The translations under genes were made by a program, and so were the position numbers. Under the pieces are notes generated by a model. The model had not been told where the DNA came from. It made no database searches and saw only the letters and a list, made by a program, of their open reading frames with translations. DNA of 64,000 bases, from NCBI RefSeq assembly GCF_041146395.1, contig NC_090990.1, positions 44,588,001 through 44,652,000 on the forward strand. Reading direction: 5' to 3'. Below, piece after piece: positions 21,850-32,924 of the stretch. Source of the DNA: Eulemur rufifrons. Taxonomy: Eukaryota > Chordata > Mammalia > Primates > Lemuridae. Each line of letters starts with the position of its first letter. Position 1 is the first letter of the stretch.

Positions 21850-22370
21850 TGCTAGGTAACAGATAAACATAAAACCTTAGTAACATAAAATAGTAGACAT
21901 TTATTTTTGCTCGCAAGCCTATTGGTTGGCTAGATGATTCTGATGATCTTGGCTAGTTGGTCACCTAGGAGGATTTCCTGGTCTTTCCTGGGCTCTCTCA
22001 TGTATCTGGGACATCACCTGGAACAACCGAGCTAGCCCAGCTCTGTTGCATATGTCCTTTCGTGCAAAGCCTAGCTTGAGCATGTTCTCATGGCAAAGGT
22101 GTAGGAACAAGAGAAGGAATAGAAGCACACAGTCCTCTTGAGGCCTAAGCTTGGAAAACTGGCCAGTGTCACTTCTGCCTCATTCTCTTGGCAAAACAAG
22201 TCACAAGACTGGCCTAGATTCAAGGATTATGGAGATAGACCCACCTCTCAACGTGGGAGCTGCAAAGTCTCATTGCAAAAGATGTGGATACAGGAAGGGT
22301 AAAGAATGGGGACCATTTTTTGCAATCTCTGCCCTAGAAAGGAAGCCAGCAAGGAAATGTCTTATCAGTT
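21850..22370 (-). repeat. MLT1-related LTR, antisense
   Basis: 'gtagacatttatttttgctc', 'ttggtcacctaggaggattt', 'cctcttgaggcctaagcttg', 'gtcacttctgcctcattctc', 'gacccacctctcaacgtggg' match a common ERVL-MaLR LTR read in reverse. The subfamily is uncertain. Confidence 0.6.
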
Positions 22371-22594
22371 TTCTTCCAAAATGATCACTCTTGCTACCTT
22401 GACATTAAATCCATCATAAAGGTTTCCAAAAAAGGAACTGTGGCCTTTCTTGGGAGAGAGTGATTTCTCTACTATAAAATGTATTCTATAAGAAGCTGAA
22501 TTCCACAGTCATGGAAACATCAGATGGGAGAAGATAAAGCCCACTTTTGCCCTGAGGGTCACTGTTTTCACATACTTTGCCTCTTTCCTTCCAG
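22371..22594 (+). other. Intron 3' end before FGGY exon
   Basis: Non-repetitive sequence ending in a pyrimidine-rich tract and CCAG acceptor. No separate regulatory motif recognised. Confidence 0.6.
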
Positions 22595-22702
22595 ATCAGC
22601 AAAGACCCGATTTTTGTGCCAGGTGTCTGGGGGCCTTATTTCTCAGCCATGGTGCCTGGGTTCTGGCTGAATGAAGGTGGTCAGAGCGTTACTGGAAAAT
22701 TG
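22595..22702 (+). CDS. FGGY: FGGY coding exon 1 of 3 in window (start of FGGY_C kinase domain)
   Basis: The exon is 108 nt (36 codons), phase 0 at both ends, and translates as [13 protein letters not shown]..., ending ...[11 protein letters not shown]. The acceptor is a pyrimidine-rich tract ending in CCAG; the donor is TTG|GTAAGT, close to consensus. FGGY phosphorylates D-ribulose (a carbohydrate kinase of the FGGY/ASKHA fold, probably cytosolic). This segment opens the C-terminal FGGY domain. The GGQSVTG motif matches the conserved GGQS(A/V)xG block of ribulokinase-type FGGY kinases, near the sugar/nucleotide cleft. In the human protein (about 551 residues) it falls roughly at residues 310-345. 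The next upstream exon, expected to end in the GTSSCHMG block, was not found in 1-22594. Reading past the donor meets a stop within three codons (GTA AGT TGA), so intron retention here would truncate the protein. Confidence 0.95.
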
Positions 22703-22884
22703 GTAAGTTGACACTTTGTCAGTAAAGTCATGAATGTTTTTATGCCATTGAATAGCCCATTCTGTCATATTACCCATATCCCCGGTATCTGGAAGATGTG
22801 CAGACTCCCGGGTCGGAGTTAACTCTCTCGATGCACAGCACAGTGCGTGTGTAGCATGTGTTTGCTACACATATAAATGTCCCT

Positions 22885-23375
22885 CCAGGCAGTGCTGATT
22901 GTCCTTTCGTCTCACCTGATCTTTCCCACACCAATCCATTTTTCTCATGAAAGTGAGAGTGATACTCTACTTTGTGAAAATGACAAGGTTGCTCCCCACC
23001 CCAGACCCTTCAGTGGTTCCCCCATAGCCCTTGCTACATTGTTCAGATACTTCTCTAAGCACACCGTACCTTTCATGGTCTGTCCCCTCCAGTCCCACAC
23101 ATCACCTGACAGGCTAGGTTGCCCTACTCACAGCTTCTCCATAGCTCCTATCATTCCACTCCTCTGTGTAGCTTCTTTCCCTGCATGGGGAGTTCTTTAC
23201 CACCTGGGCAATTTTACTTGTCTCTTTACAACTCCAGCCCTTAACATACTCTCTTATTCTTATTGATTGCTAACCTGTCTTTTCCAGAACACTATGAGCT
23301 CCTTAAAGACAAGGGCCATATCATACTTCTCTTTATATCTAGCTCAGTGCCTATTCATACAAGGTACTTCATGAC
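22885..23375 (+). repeat. L2 LINE, long 3' copy
   Basis: About 490 bp in normal L2 order: 'gaccttcagtggttcccc'-type block near 23006, 'tttcatggtctgtcccctcc', 'tccatagctcctatcattcc', 'actatgagctccttaaagac', 'atctagctcagtgcctattc'. A 129-codon frame inside is remnant noise. Confidence 0.75.
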
Positions 23376-23449
23376 ATTGTTGTTATATTAACAACAATTA
23401 TTAACAGCATTAACAACTTTATGAAGTTGTTGAATTATTGGGATTGTCT

Positions 23450-24140
23450 AATAGGGAGACAGAATATCCATAAAAGTGAGATGAGTACAGTAACAGAGGT
23501 ACAAGGTACAGAGTTGGCACAAAGCTACATTAGGAAACTCTGCAGAGAGGAAGACATTTGTGCTGAGCCTAAAAATACAAATAGGGCAAAGCAGGCAAAG
23601 AAGGATAGGGAGGAATAGTCTTCTAGGCAGGACAACTTGCATGGGAAGAAAGACATAGAAATGAAAAATAACAAGACTTATTTGAGGGAAATTGCATATA
23701 GTCCAGAATTTCAGCTGTGGCATAAATTATTCTTAGAAGAATAGCTTAAAATACAAGTTAGAGAGTAGGACAGGGACCAACTCTTAAGAAGTCCCTGTAG
23801 AAAATACTAAGGAATTGAACTTCATCTAGTAAACCAAGGGGAACCAGTGAAAGTTCAGAAGAGTACGTAGACATGTTCAAGTCTCAGTTGTAAAGAGCTC
23901 TCTCTGGCTAGCAACCATGAGGAAGAAGGCCTGAGGACACATGGCCAGAGTCAGGGAGACCAATTTTAGTCCACAGACAAAAAGCCATGAGGGCTTAATT
24001 GAGGATAGTGGCAAGGTTGACTAAGAATTGAGGTCAAGAGATTGGGCTATGGGGAAACCACTGAAGGTTTTGGGCTGGGGAGTAACTTTGTCATTTTCTC
24101 ACAAAGTAGAATATTGCTTCTGAGAGATTGGATGTGGAAT
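23450..24140 (-). repeat. L2 LINE, antisense
   Basis: 'aagacatttgtgctgagcct', 'gaactggt'-like remnants, 'agtaaaccaaggggaaccag', 'aagagctctctctggctagc', 'agggagaccaattttagtcc' are L2 read in reverse. Confidence 0.65.
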
Positions 24141-24379
24141 GCAAGGGAAACTGAGACCTAGGCTCAATTATCCAACCTCACGTTTGCTATTAAATTTAAA
24201 ATATGTTTGTGGCTGAATCCTTACCAACTCTTCTAAATGTTCATCCAAATTAAGAGTGATGTGACCCACAGCTAGATATGCATGTAAATAACTGCAAATT
24301 TCCATTTCTTAGTGTATTGCTATTTTATACATAACTGCCTCAGATTCTCTCTCAAGTAGCTAGAAGCATAGGTAAGTGA

Positions 24380-24570
24380 TGGACTCAAAGAGCATGTTCT
24401 GTGCCCTTACTCTTATGCCAGGCTACAGAAATAAATGAAGTGAATTAGACCTCATCACTCCCTGGTTTTAAGGAGCTCGTACTCTGATAGGAAGCCTAGT
24501 GAGTATGAAATAAATAATATCTAATTGGGCTTAATAACCAGTGCTAGAAAAGTTGAAAAGGAAGACATCA
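24380..24570 (-). repeat. L2 3' fragment, antisense
   Basis: 'cttactcttatgccaggcta', 'ctggttttaaggagctcgta', 'gtgagtatgaaataaataat' follow the reverse of an L2 3' end. Confidence 0.55.
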
Positions 24571-24574
24571 TCGT

Positions 24575-25385
24575 ATGCCTACAGTACAGTGGGACTGGAG
24601 CCCACTTTACATTCTCCTATTTAAACTATTTTGGTGTATTTATACAACATTCAAGTCAAATATTCTTTCCCTTTTTAGTGGCACATTGAATGAAAACCCA
24701 TTAATGAAATACAGCCCTTTTCAATATCACAGCATAGTATAATCACCCTTAGCAGACCCAGAACTCATAGATGACATAATCCAGAAGCTGTTTAAAATAA
24801 AGATCCAGTAAACCAGTTCGTTGTGTAGGACGCATTGTCCATGAACCTACTCATCAATAGTCTTTCAGAGAATTAGTATGTGAATCAGACATCTGTATCA
24901 GTTAGAAATGCTTTCTCTAGGATTTGGTTCAAAGTTTGCTCTAGTGCCATGGATGTAAGCCATCTTAACCCAAATGTTATGACGTACCTTCACGGGTAAG
25001 AATTGGTTATGTCTATTTCATGAGCCCGAATTTAAATTAAAAATGTAGGCTCTATTTTGCCATTGCTAAAAAATCCTCATAACATTCCACTGTGGTTTTT
25101 GACAGGTGTCGTGGGGATTGCTAGCCTTTATCTATTAGTTTTGTGCCATCAACCAGTCAAGCTGCATTTGGAGCTCAACTTTGGGCAATTCTGTGTATAC
25201 ATTGGACATAGGCATGGGGCATGATTGACCACTGGGTTACAGAGAGTGAAATCTTAGGAAATCCAAAAGCTAGGATAATGGGGCAAAATCTGAATCAGGA
25301 GCAAAGCACATATCCAATAAACCATCAGTCCAAAGAGGCCAAACAAAGAGAAAGAAGCCAGCTATAAAATAAAAAGGATAACTAT
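24575..25385. other. Intron, nothing recognised
   Basis: AT-rich unique-looking sequence. Probably includes ancient repeats too diverged for me to name. Confidence 0.4.
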
Positions 25386-25399
25386 AATGACAATAATAT

Positions 25400-25640
25400 T
25401 AATCATAATAATTGCAGCTTATTGAATAGTTTTTCTGTGAGAGGAATTTATATATATAATCTTATTAAACCTGGAATGATATTCATAATAATCACAATGC
25501 CTAATGTTATTTTGTAGGCTTATTTCCCAATATCAATTCCAAGAACTTTTTACATATTATCTAATTTAATCCTTTCAAAATTCTTATGAAAATAGGCACA
25601 GTTATTATCTACATTTTTACTGAAACTCAAGGTAGCAAGT
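25400..25640 (+). repeat. MIR SINE (two overlapping fragments)
   Basis: 'ttgaatagtttttctgtgag' then 'ttttacatattatctaattt' and 'aataggcacagttattatct' resemble MIR 5' halves. Two copies may be joined. Confidence 0.55.
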
Positions 25641-25641
25641 A

Positions 25642-25912
25642 CAGCCTGGGGAGATTCCTCACCCACCATCAGTGGCCTTTTTATGTGGCTCCTCTGCCAC
25701 TCACCTTTCCTTACCAGTTACTAATTCTGGTTTATTCTCTTGTAAATTCTGATCTCTGGTTTTTAAAACACATTGTTGTCATATAGGACATTAGAAGAGA
25801 AAATTGCATCCTTTTTGTTCTTTGTTTCATATACACATCTTCTCTACTAAGCCACATCTGTTGTGGTAGCATCTTGTCCATCCCATAATATAGTCATAAA
25901 TACTCCATCTAA
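25642..25912. other. Intron, nothing recognised
   Basis: No gene or repeat family recognised. Confidence 0.4.
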
Positions 25913-26006
25913 AGCAGAGGAGAAGGGAAAGGATAAAGGAGAGGAAAAGGGAAGTAAAGGAGGGGAAAGAAAAGAAAAAAGAAAAGAGAAGAAAAAGAAA
26001 TAAAGC
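25913..26006 (+). repeat. Polypurine (G/A) tract
   Basis: About 94 bp almost entirely G and A on the + strand, with few pyrimidine interruptions, in GGAAAAGG/AAAGAAAA-like units. Confidence 0.9.
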
Positions 26007-26009
26007 AAA

Positions 26010-26885
26010 TACATAAAACTGCAGATTTGTAAAAAAGGTATTCTGTCTCATTTTAACAATTAAATACAGATCTTCCATTACAAAGTGATCCCTTCACTCC
26101 AAGTATGCGAGCAGATTGGTACTTTAAAACAGTCTTCATCTGGTTATCTTCAGGATTAAGAAATAAATAGGAGACGACCCTTTCAGGCTCTGGAGCCCTT
26201 GCAGTTTCATTTGACTGAGAATAGGACTCATTTTTCACTCATTTCAAGCTTGTGCCGTGATATTTACTTCTTAGAAAGGCACATGCTACCTTCCCATGGT
26301 TGATTGATTTTTGTTTCATCACTAAGCACCTATCAAAGATTGGCTCATGCTTGCCAATACTCTCTTCAGAATAGTTGTGCAAAAAAACATTGCTTTTTGC
26401 CCAGACTTTTTCCATAGAACACTGACCCCGTGCAGTCGCTGCATCCAGATGCTGAAGCTTGTTTCCAACTGGACCTTGGCCATCCCTCCCTCCAGTGCTC
26501 TTCTCTGTCTTACTGGAAGTCATTTTTATCATGGGAGGCATTGGTAAGGGAGGCTAAGACAGGTTCCTAAACTGCCCCTATGTTTGGCTTTGACTTTCTG
26601 GGACACTTGGGCTTAGATGAGGGGTTACTGGTTACCTTGGAATTGTTTGAACCCAGAACTGGAACTTATAAACCTGAGTCACAGGATCACAATGCAGCAA
26701 GTTGCTTTGTACTCTTGGGATTTAAGGATTTGTGCATTGCGAGTGCCTGTCTGCCTCCTCCCTCATTGCCAAATCTGCTCAGCCTGGGGCTAGCCTCAGG
26801 AATTCACCTCTGGAAGTCATTCTGCCATGAGTGAGTATATGAAGAATAGCTTGCAGTGTGCACAGTGCAGTACAGGTTATGGAAA
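26010..26885. other. Intron, nothing recognised
   Basis: No gene or repeat family recognised. A 100-codon antisense frame at 26239-26541 has no recognisable domain. Confidence 0.4.
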
Positions 26886-26894
26886 TAGTGATTT

Positions 26895-27075
26895 CATCCC
26901 TTCATCCATTCATTCATTCCATCATGTTACAGAGATTTCCTGAACAATTACACTGGGCCAGGAAACAATGTGGTCACTCTAGTAGTTCATCATCAAATAA
27001 AAAGTTGGATACAGAACTGATAATTATAATTTACGGTAGCACATAAAATAAATAGTGCTATCCCTACAGCTTATT
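26895..27075 (-). repeat. L2 3' end, antisense
   Basis: Starts 'atccattcattcattccatc' with 'actgggccaggaaacaatgt', the reverse of the L2 terminus. Confidence 0.55.
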
Positions 27076-27084
27076 GGAAAGGTA

Positions 27085-27330
27085 GGGGCTAACACTTTGA
27101 GTACCTATTAGGTGCCAAGTACTTTTAGGCCCATTAAGATTCAGTATTTCATCTGATCTTTACAGCACGTGTGTGTAGTCAGTGTTACTGTGTTAGTTTG
27201 TTGAAGAAATAGGCTGAGAATGATGAGGTAACTTAATCAAGGTCTTAACAATTGTAAGCCATAATGGGCTTACATAGTGGGAAAGCCATAATGCAGGCCC
27301 AAGTTGGCCACCAGAGGTCTCAGATCTTTC
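27085..27330 (+). repeat. MIR SINE
   Basis: 'gagtacctattaggtgccaa', 'tttcatctgatctttacagc', 'gaagaaataggctgagaatg', 'gaggtaacttaatcaaggtc' is MIR order. Confidence 0.7.
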
Positions 27331-27334
27331 TAGA

Positions 27335-27585
27335 ACTGAATCTGACCCTTGTAGAGCTGAATTTCTGAGTTTTTCCTACAGTTCTCTTGTAGACTCCCTT
27401 GAGAAGCAACTGTTGTCAGTTATTGTGACATTTTTTTTAAGCATCTTGAAGCAAATACAGTTGGCCGGCTTTGTAAGGCCATGAGAGAAAAATGTTTGTG
27501 TATCAGCATTGACAGGATCTCTGTATAGGTGAGGTGTGTCTCCGGCATTTCACATTAGCTAATTAGAATGACTTCATGGATACAA
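27335..27585. other. Intron, nothing recognised
   Basis: No gene or repeat family recognised. Confidence 0.4.
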
Positions 27586-27589
27586 AGAC

Positions 27590-27830
27590 CAACTCTGCAC
27601 AAACAAGGGCCTCCCTGCTCCCTCCTCCTGTGCTGGCTTTCACTGTGGTGTTTGAATGCCCACCTGGATTCCTGCACAGCTTCCTAATTGGATTCTTGCC
27701 TCTCATCTTTCCCCCTCTAATCCCTCTCTGGCACTGCAGTTATTGCAGTCTTTCTAAAACACAAATATGGTTCAGAAGAGACCCTGGAGAGCTCTTTAGT
27801 TGTCTTTAGAATAAAGTCTAAACTCTTAGA
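27590..27830 (+). repeat. L2 fragment
   Basis: 'tgcagtcttt' with 'aagagaccctggagagctct' and 'tagaataaagtctaaactct' matches the middle of the L2 3' region. Confidence 0.65.
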
Positions 27831-27834
27831 GTGA

Positions 27835-28330
27835 AGTTTATTGTATTTATTGAATGCTTACTATGTTCAAGGTACTATTCTGAGTGAGAAAATAGCAGTG
27901 AATAAAACAGCCTCTTCTGTCCCCCACCAAGAATCTGTCCTTTTCCTGTGCTAGGAGGAGGCAGATAATACACAATAAATAAATAAATAAATACCATTTG
28001 ATGGTATAAGTTATTAAAAATAATAGAGGAGGTGGTTTGTGGATTCACATGGGCAGCTTGCAATTTTTGAAAGGATGGTCAGGTTAGGCCTTACTTATGT
28101 GACATTTGAGCAAAGAACCAGGAAAAGAAAGAATTTGGCCATTTGAAAACCTAGGGGAAAGATATACTAGGCCGAGGGAACAACCAATGCAAAGATCGTG
28201 AGAGGGTTGCCTGCCTAGGGGAGTACAGCATTGTGATCAATGGTAAAGATGGATTAGATGTCACGGGAGAAGGGAGGCAGAATCAAGAATTACTCCCGGT
28301 TTTCTGACTGTAGTAACTGACATACTCCCA
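27835..28330 (-). repeat. L2 LINE, antisense
   Basis: 'tttattgaatgcttactatg', 'agtgaataaaacagcctctt', 'tgacatttgagcaaagaacc', 'gagggaacaaccaatgcaaa' and 'gagagggttgcctgcctagg' are L2 in reverse. An AAAT run at about 27976-27993 lies inside. Confidence 0.75.
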
Positions 28331-28344
28331 AAGGTGACCCCGAT

Positions 28345-28590
28345 TATTTGTCTTCATCTTGGTAAACAGCTCTATCATTTATAATTTTATTAAAGCCAAA
28401 AAATTAGGATTAATTCTTGACTCTTTCCCTTCCCTCCCCACATCCAATCCATCAATAAGTCCTATGGGTTCCACCTCCAAAATATATCACCGATACATCT
28501 TTTTTTTTTTTTTTTATTTACCTCCACTGCCAGTGCTGTTGGCCAAACCACCAGTGGTGTTGTTCCTATCCTAGTCCATGAAAAGAGCAT
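28345..28590 (+). repeat. L2 fragment with a T-run
   Basis: 'ttaattcttgactctttccc' and 'tatgggttccacctccaaaa' are L2 text. A T-run (28499-28515) interrupts it before 'cactgccagtgctg'. Confidence 0.6.
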
Positions 28591-29092
28591 CTCTTGTGCA
28601 CAGCATGTAGTTCGGCCTGGCTGTTCTAGTCAGTCTTCCAATCTTCTGATTTTTACTTGGAGTGTTTATACTCTTCATATTTAATGTAAATATGAATATG
28701 GTTGGATTTAGATCTTTTGTTGTTTATTTTCTGTGGTCAATTCCGTCTTTTCTTTTTGTCTCTCCTTCCTGACTTCTTTTGGATTAATTGAATGTTTTTC
28801 AGTTTTCAGAATTCCATTTTAAGTTCTCTGTTGGCTTTTGGCTTTTTAATCATTTTTTTTTTTGTATTTTTTAATAGTTGCTTTAGCAATTACAATAAAC
28901 GTCTCAAACTTTTCAGTCTACTTTGAGTGTATATCATTTTGTGTAAAATATAAAAAGCCTTCAACTATATAGTTCCATTTATCACCGCCCCCACATACAC
29001 AGCCCTTTATACTGTAGTTGTGCTATATGTGATACCTACATATGCTGTAAACCCAACACTGTATAATTGTCATGTTGGTTTGCTTTAAATAG

Positions 29093-29714
29093 TGCATTAG
29101 TCTATTCAGACTGCCATAACAAAATATCACAGACTGGGTGGCTTAAACCAGCAGGTCCCAACTTTTTTGGCATCAGGGACCAGTTTCATGGAAAACAAAT
29201 TTTTCCACAGGTGGTGGGGGGAGGTGGGACTCAGGTAGTGATGCCAGCGATGGGATGTGGCTGTAAATACAGGTGAAGTCCCACTGGCCCACTGCTCACC
29301 TCCTGCTGTGCTAACAGGCCACGGACCAGTGCTGGTCTGCGGCCTGGGGGTTGGGGACCGGGACCATAGGCTTAAAAAACAGACATTTATTTTCTTACAA
29401 TTCAGGAGGCAAGAAGTCCATGATCAAGGTACTGGCAAATTCAGTTTCTAGTGAGAGCTGTCATCCTGGCTTGTGGGTGGCTGCCTTCTCTGTATGTCCC
29501 CACATAGCCTTCTTCAGCACATGTGTGTGAAGAGAGAACTCTGGTGTTCCTTCCTTTTCTTATAAGGACACCAGTTCTATCAGAGTAGGGCCCCACTGTT
29601 AAGACCTCTTTGACCTTAATTACCTCCATAAAGGCCCTATCTCTTAGTACAATCACAGTGGGGGTTGAGGCTTCATTGTATGAATTTTGAGTGAACATAG
29701 TTCAGTCCATGTCA
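29093..29714 (-). mobile_element. MLT1 LTR inserted in the L1M, itself interrupted by MER1
   Basis: Left part 'gcattagtctattcagactg' and 'tcacagactgggtggcttaa'. Right part after 29370: 'ttcttacaattcaggaggca', 'ggacaccagttctatcagag', 'gaccttaattacctccataa', 'aggccctatctcttagtaca' and 'gtgaacatagttcagtccat'. This is a nearly complete MLT1-type LTR on the minus strand. The L1 text continues on both sides. Confidence 0.85.
29149..29369. mobile_element. MER1-type hAT-Charlie element inside MLT1
   Basis: 221 bp beginning CAGCAGGTCCCAAC and ending in a degraded GGTTGGGGACCGGG...TAG. Internal phrases 'ggcatcagggaccagtttca', 'ttttccacaggtggtg', 'ctcacctcctgctgtg' and 'aacaggccacggaccag' match MER1 (Charlie3 non-autonomous). 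Flanked by GCTTAAAC (29141-29148) and GCTTAAAA (29370-29377), an 8-bp target duplication with one mismatch. Confidence 0.85.
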
Positions 29715-31394
29715 AAGAGTCATACATATTTTAAAGAAATTCTGAGAATTAAAACAATCTTTTGTATTTACCTACATAATGACCATTTCCATTGGTTTTT
29801 ACTTCTTTTTGAAAATGTAAGCTTCCATCCAATATCTTTTCTCAGTCTGAAGAACTTTCAGCATTTCTTGTAGTGCAGGTCAACTGGCAAAAGACATTCT
29901 GTTTATTTCTCAATGTATTTATTTTACATTCTATCTTGAAAGATATTTTTGTTCAACATGGAATTCTTGGTTGATAGTTTCTTTTGTTGTTGTTCTCCTT
30001 TCACCACCTAAGGATGTCAGTAAGTTGTGTTCTGAAACCATTATTTCTTACGAGAACTCAACTATTATTTCTAACATTCTTCCCCTTTATGTAATGTGTC
30101 ATTTTTCTCTGGCTGCTTTAAAGATTTTCTCTTAATCTTTGGTTTTTATTAGCATGCACAAGTGTGTTTTTAGGATTCATCCTTCTTGAATATGCAAGTT
30201 GATGTCTTTCACCAACTTTGGGAAATTTTTGGCATTTAAATATCTTTTCTGTCCCATTTTCTTTCTTCTATCCTACTTGTAACTCCAATTCCAAATATTT
30301 GGTACCCTTGGCTGTTGTCTCATAGGCCTCTGAGAAGCTCAGGGTGTTAATTTTTTCAATATATATTCTCGTTCATATTCTCTCTGTCCGTCCCTCTCTC
30401 ACTCACTTTTGCTCTCATTCTCACTCACACTCTATTTTTAAGTTCCTTGACTCTTTTGTCTTTCATTTTTCAATCAGTTATTAGGTCCATCTACTATATA
30501 TTTATTTCAGATATCATATTTATAAATACTATTAAATTTCCATTTTAATAGTTTATTTCTTTGCTATTTCTATCTGTTTATTAATTATAAGAATATTTTC
30601 CTTTACATCCTTGAGCACTGTTAAACTATTTGCTTTAAAATTCTTGTCTTCTAACACCTGTGTCATCTCAGGTTCATTGTTTATTAAATGGCTTTCCTCT
30701 TAAGTATGGATTACATTTTCCTATTTCTCCATCTGTCTAGTAATTTGGGATCATACCATAGACATTGTGATTGATACATCTTAGAGATACTGTATTATTT
30801 TCATTTCTCTGAAGAGTGTTGATTTTTCTGGTTTAGCAGATAGTTAATGTGGCTGAACTCAGACTTCAAGTTTTGTCACTTTTCTGCGATGAGCACCTCT
30901 CAAAATCTCTGTTGAGTTCTTTTAGCCTTAGCTGGGCTGCTTAAGGTGTTCCCATGCATATGTAATTCAGATATCATCCAGAAATCCAGGTAGCATTTTT
31001 ATGCACATTGTGGGACTTTCTATGGCTCTCTTCTTTCTGAGATCCCCCAACAACTTACCAGCTGCTACAGTTGACTTGAACTTCAACTTCTCATTTGTTA
31101 ACTAGAAAAATTGCATATTTCTGTCTGAGTATCATTCATCCTGCATGGTACTGATTGGGGACTATTCTTAGACAAAAACCTGTAAAATCAGGAAACACAC
31201 ATAATACTGTTTTTTTCCTTCCATGTGTCTACTTCTCTTCAATTTCTACCTGATTTTGGCCATTTTCCAATGTCTTCAGAGAATTGTTTGCTGTATTTTG
31301 ATCAGCATTTATCATTGTTATCTGTGGGGAAATTGGTACGATATGAGCTCTTCAGCCATTATAAGAAGTAGAACCCTTGAATGATTTTTTAAAA

Positions 31395-31935
31395 ATCAAG
31401 TAAAATTACTTTATTCTTCTGAACGAAACCCTTCTGTGTCTTCCCATTGTCATTGGAATAAAATCTAAAGCCTTTACCATGGCCTGTTTGATTTTCCCCA
31501 CTTCCAACCTTTCCATCTCCATTTTATACAACTTTTCTTCTTGCTAACTCCAGTCTAGTCTCACTGGACTCCTGTTAATTCCTGGGATGTATGAAGCTCT
31601 TTCCATCTATAGGATCTTTGCATTTAGTACTTGCTTTGCTTGGAATTGTTGGTTCCTAGTATTTTTAATGTCTTAGCTTAAATTTTACCTTCAGGGAGTT
31701 CTTCCCTGACCTCTCTTTCTAAAATAAGTCTTCTTATTATAGTAACCTATTTATTTCCTTCAAAGCACTAATCACTATCTCTAATTATTATACTGATCTG
31801 TTGACCATCTTTCAATAAATATAATCGCCACATAGACAGAAATTATATCTGTCTTAATTGCCACTGAATCTCCTGTGTTTACTTACTATGTCTGGAACAG
31901 AATAGGTACTCAATTAACATTTATTGAATCTATAA
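31395..31935 (+). repeat. L2 LINE, long 3' copy
   Basis: 'tttgattttccccacttcca', 'taccttcagggagttcttcc', 'aagcactaatcactatctct' and 'ggtactcaattaacatttat' give the complete L2 3' order over about 540 bp. Confidence 0.8.
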
Positions 31936-31959
31936 AGAACCTTATCAGTCTAGACTATA

Positions 31960-32110
31960 TTTGAATATTGGCATGACCATTTTCCCTTTGAAGGCAGAGC
32001 TTTGTCAGAGCAATGACTTTTATTATCTTTATATCCTTAGTTATTAAAATGATGCCTAGCACATGATAGCCATATGTCACACGTCAGTTTCATAAATAAA
32101 TGAATAATTA
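31960..32110 (+). repeat. L2 3' end
   Basis: 'gaaggcagagctttgtcaga', 'atgatgcctagcacatgata' and 'ttcataaataaatgaataat' are an L2 terminus. Confidence 0.6.
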
Positions 32111-32114
32111 ACAA

Positions 32115-32825
32115 ACTATAAAAGTAAACAAAGCTACCAACTTTGATGATGAATAAAACTAACTAAACTAGCTATACATTATATCAGAATTTATTCACTT
32201 ATAAATAAAGTTTTTCTATGTAAACCTAATATTAAAGTTATAAAAAACTATAGTTTATATTTTCTTTCAGGAATGTTTGTTGCTCCTAGGGACTATTCAG
32301 TTTTGAAATCTATAATCCTTTCCAGCAGCATAAAAGAAATTGTCTAGTTGTGCTTTCTTCTTTTCATTAGATTATCATGAGAATATCAAGGCTGGGAAAT
32401 CAGGCAAATTTTTTTAGCTTCCAGATAAGACTAGATAATTGAAGAGCTGAAATAGCTTAGATGAAAACAGTGATATTACAGGTTAGTGCAAATGGCAAGA
32501 AGGTAGTTGTGAAAAATGATGAATGTTTCTCCAAGCCTAATAATTTCTTTATCATCAAGGCAAATAAAAGATAGCCTCAAGACAAATACATAAAACTGAT
32601 TTTAATTAAAAAAAACCATCATGCAATAAGATAGCTTTGTTTTAGTAAAATGATCGTAAGACCTAAGATTCTTAAGATAAATTTTAGATTTGCTTTTGGG
32701 CTGTGTTTTCTTGCCTGTAAACCCTTTGCCAACAGTTTTGATATCTGAGGCAATGCTGTTCTCTTTGTAATTTTACAGAAATGTGGCTATTTGTCATATT
32801 AATTTATTAAATGTTTTAGAGTGAA
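32115..32825. other. AT-rich intron, nothing recognised
   Basis: No gene or repeat family recognised. Confidence 0.4.
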
Positions 32826-32829
32826 AATC

Positions 32830-32920
32830 AGAGATGGTCTTGTCCAAGGTCACACCTTGAGCCACACTGAACTCAGGTCTCAGGATTCCTTGCCCTGTGT
32901 TCTCTCTGCCATATCAAGAA
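32830..32920 (+). repeat. MIR SINE 3' fragment
   Basis: 'cttgtccaaggtcacacctt', 'tgaactcaggtctcaggatt' and 'gccctgtgttctctctgcc' match the end of MIR. Confidence 0.6.
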
Positions 32921-32924
32921 TCAA

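Larger units (their letters stand above)
28630..31390 (-). mobile_element. Old L1 (L1M) in antisense, host of a nested MLT1 and MER1
   Basis: L1M sequence in reverse: 'aatatgaatatggttggatt', 'ttcttttggattaattgaat', 'tacatatgctgtaaacccaa' before 29093; then 'tttcttgtagtgcaggtcaa', 'tttttctctggctgctttaa', 'ctctgaagagtgttgatttt', ending near 'ctcttcagccattataagaa'. The element is about 2.1 kb once the insert is removed. Frames are fully broken. Confidence 0.8.

Noticed and set aside
1..22594. Search for the preceding FGGY exon (ending GTSSCHMG)
   Set aside because: No matching translation before a donor site was seen; it probably lies upstream of the window.
28499..28515. T-run as the mark of a second retrocopy
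   Set aside because: L2 text continues on both sides and no target duplication is visible.
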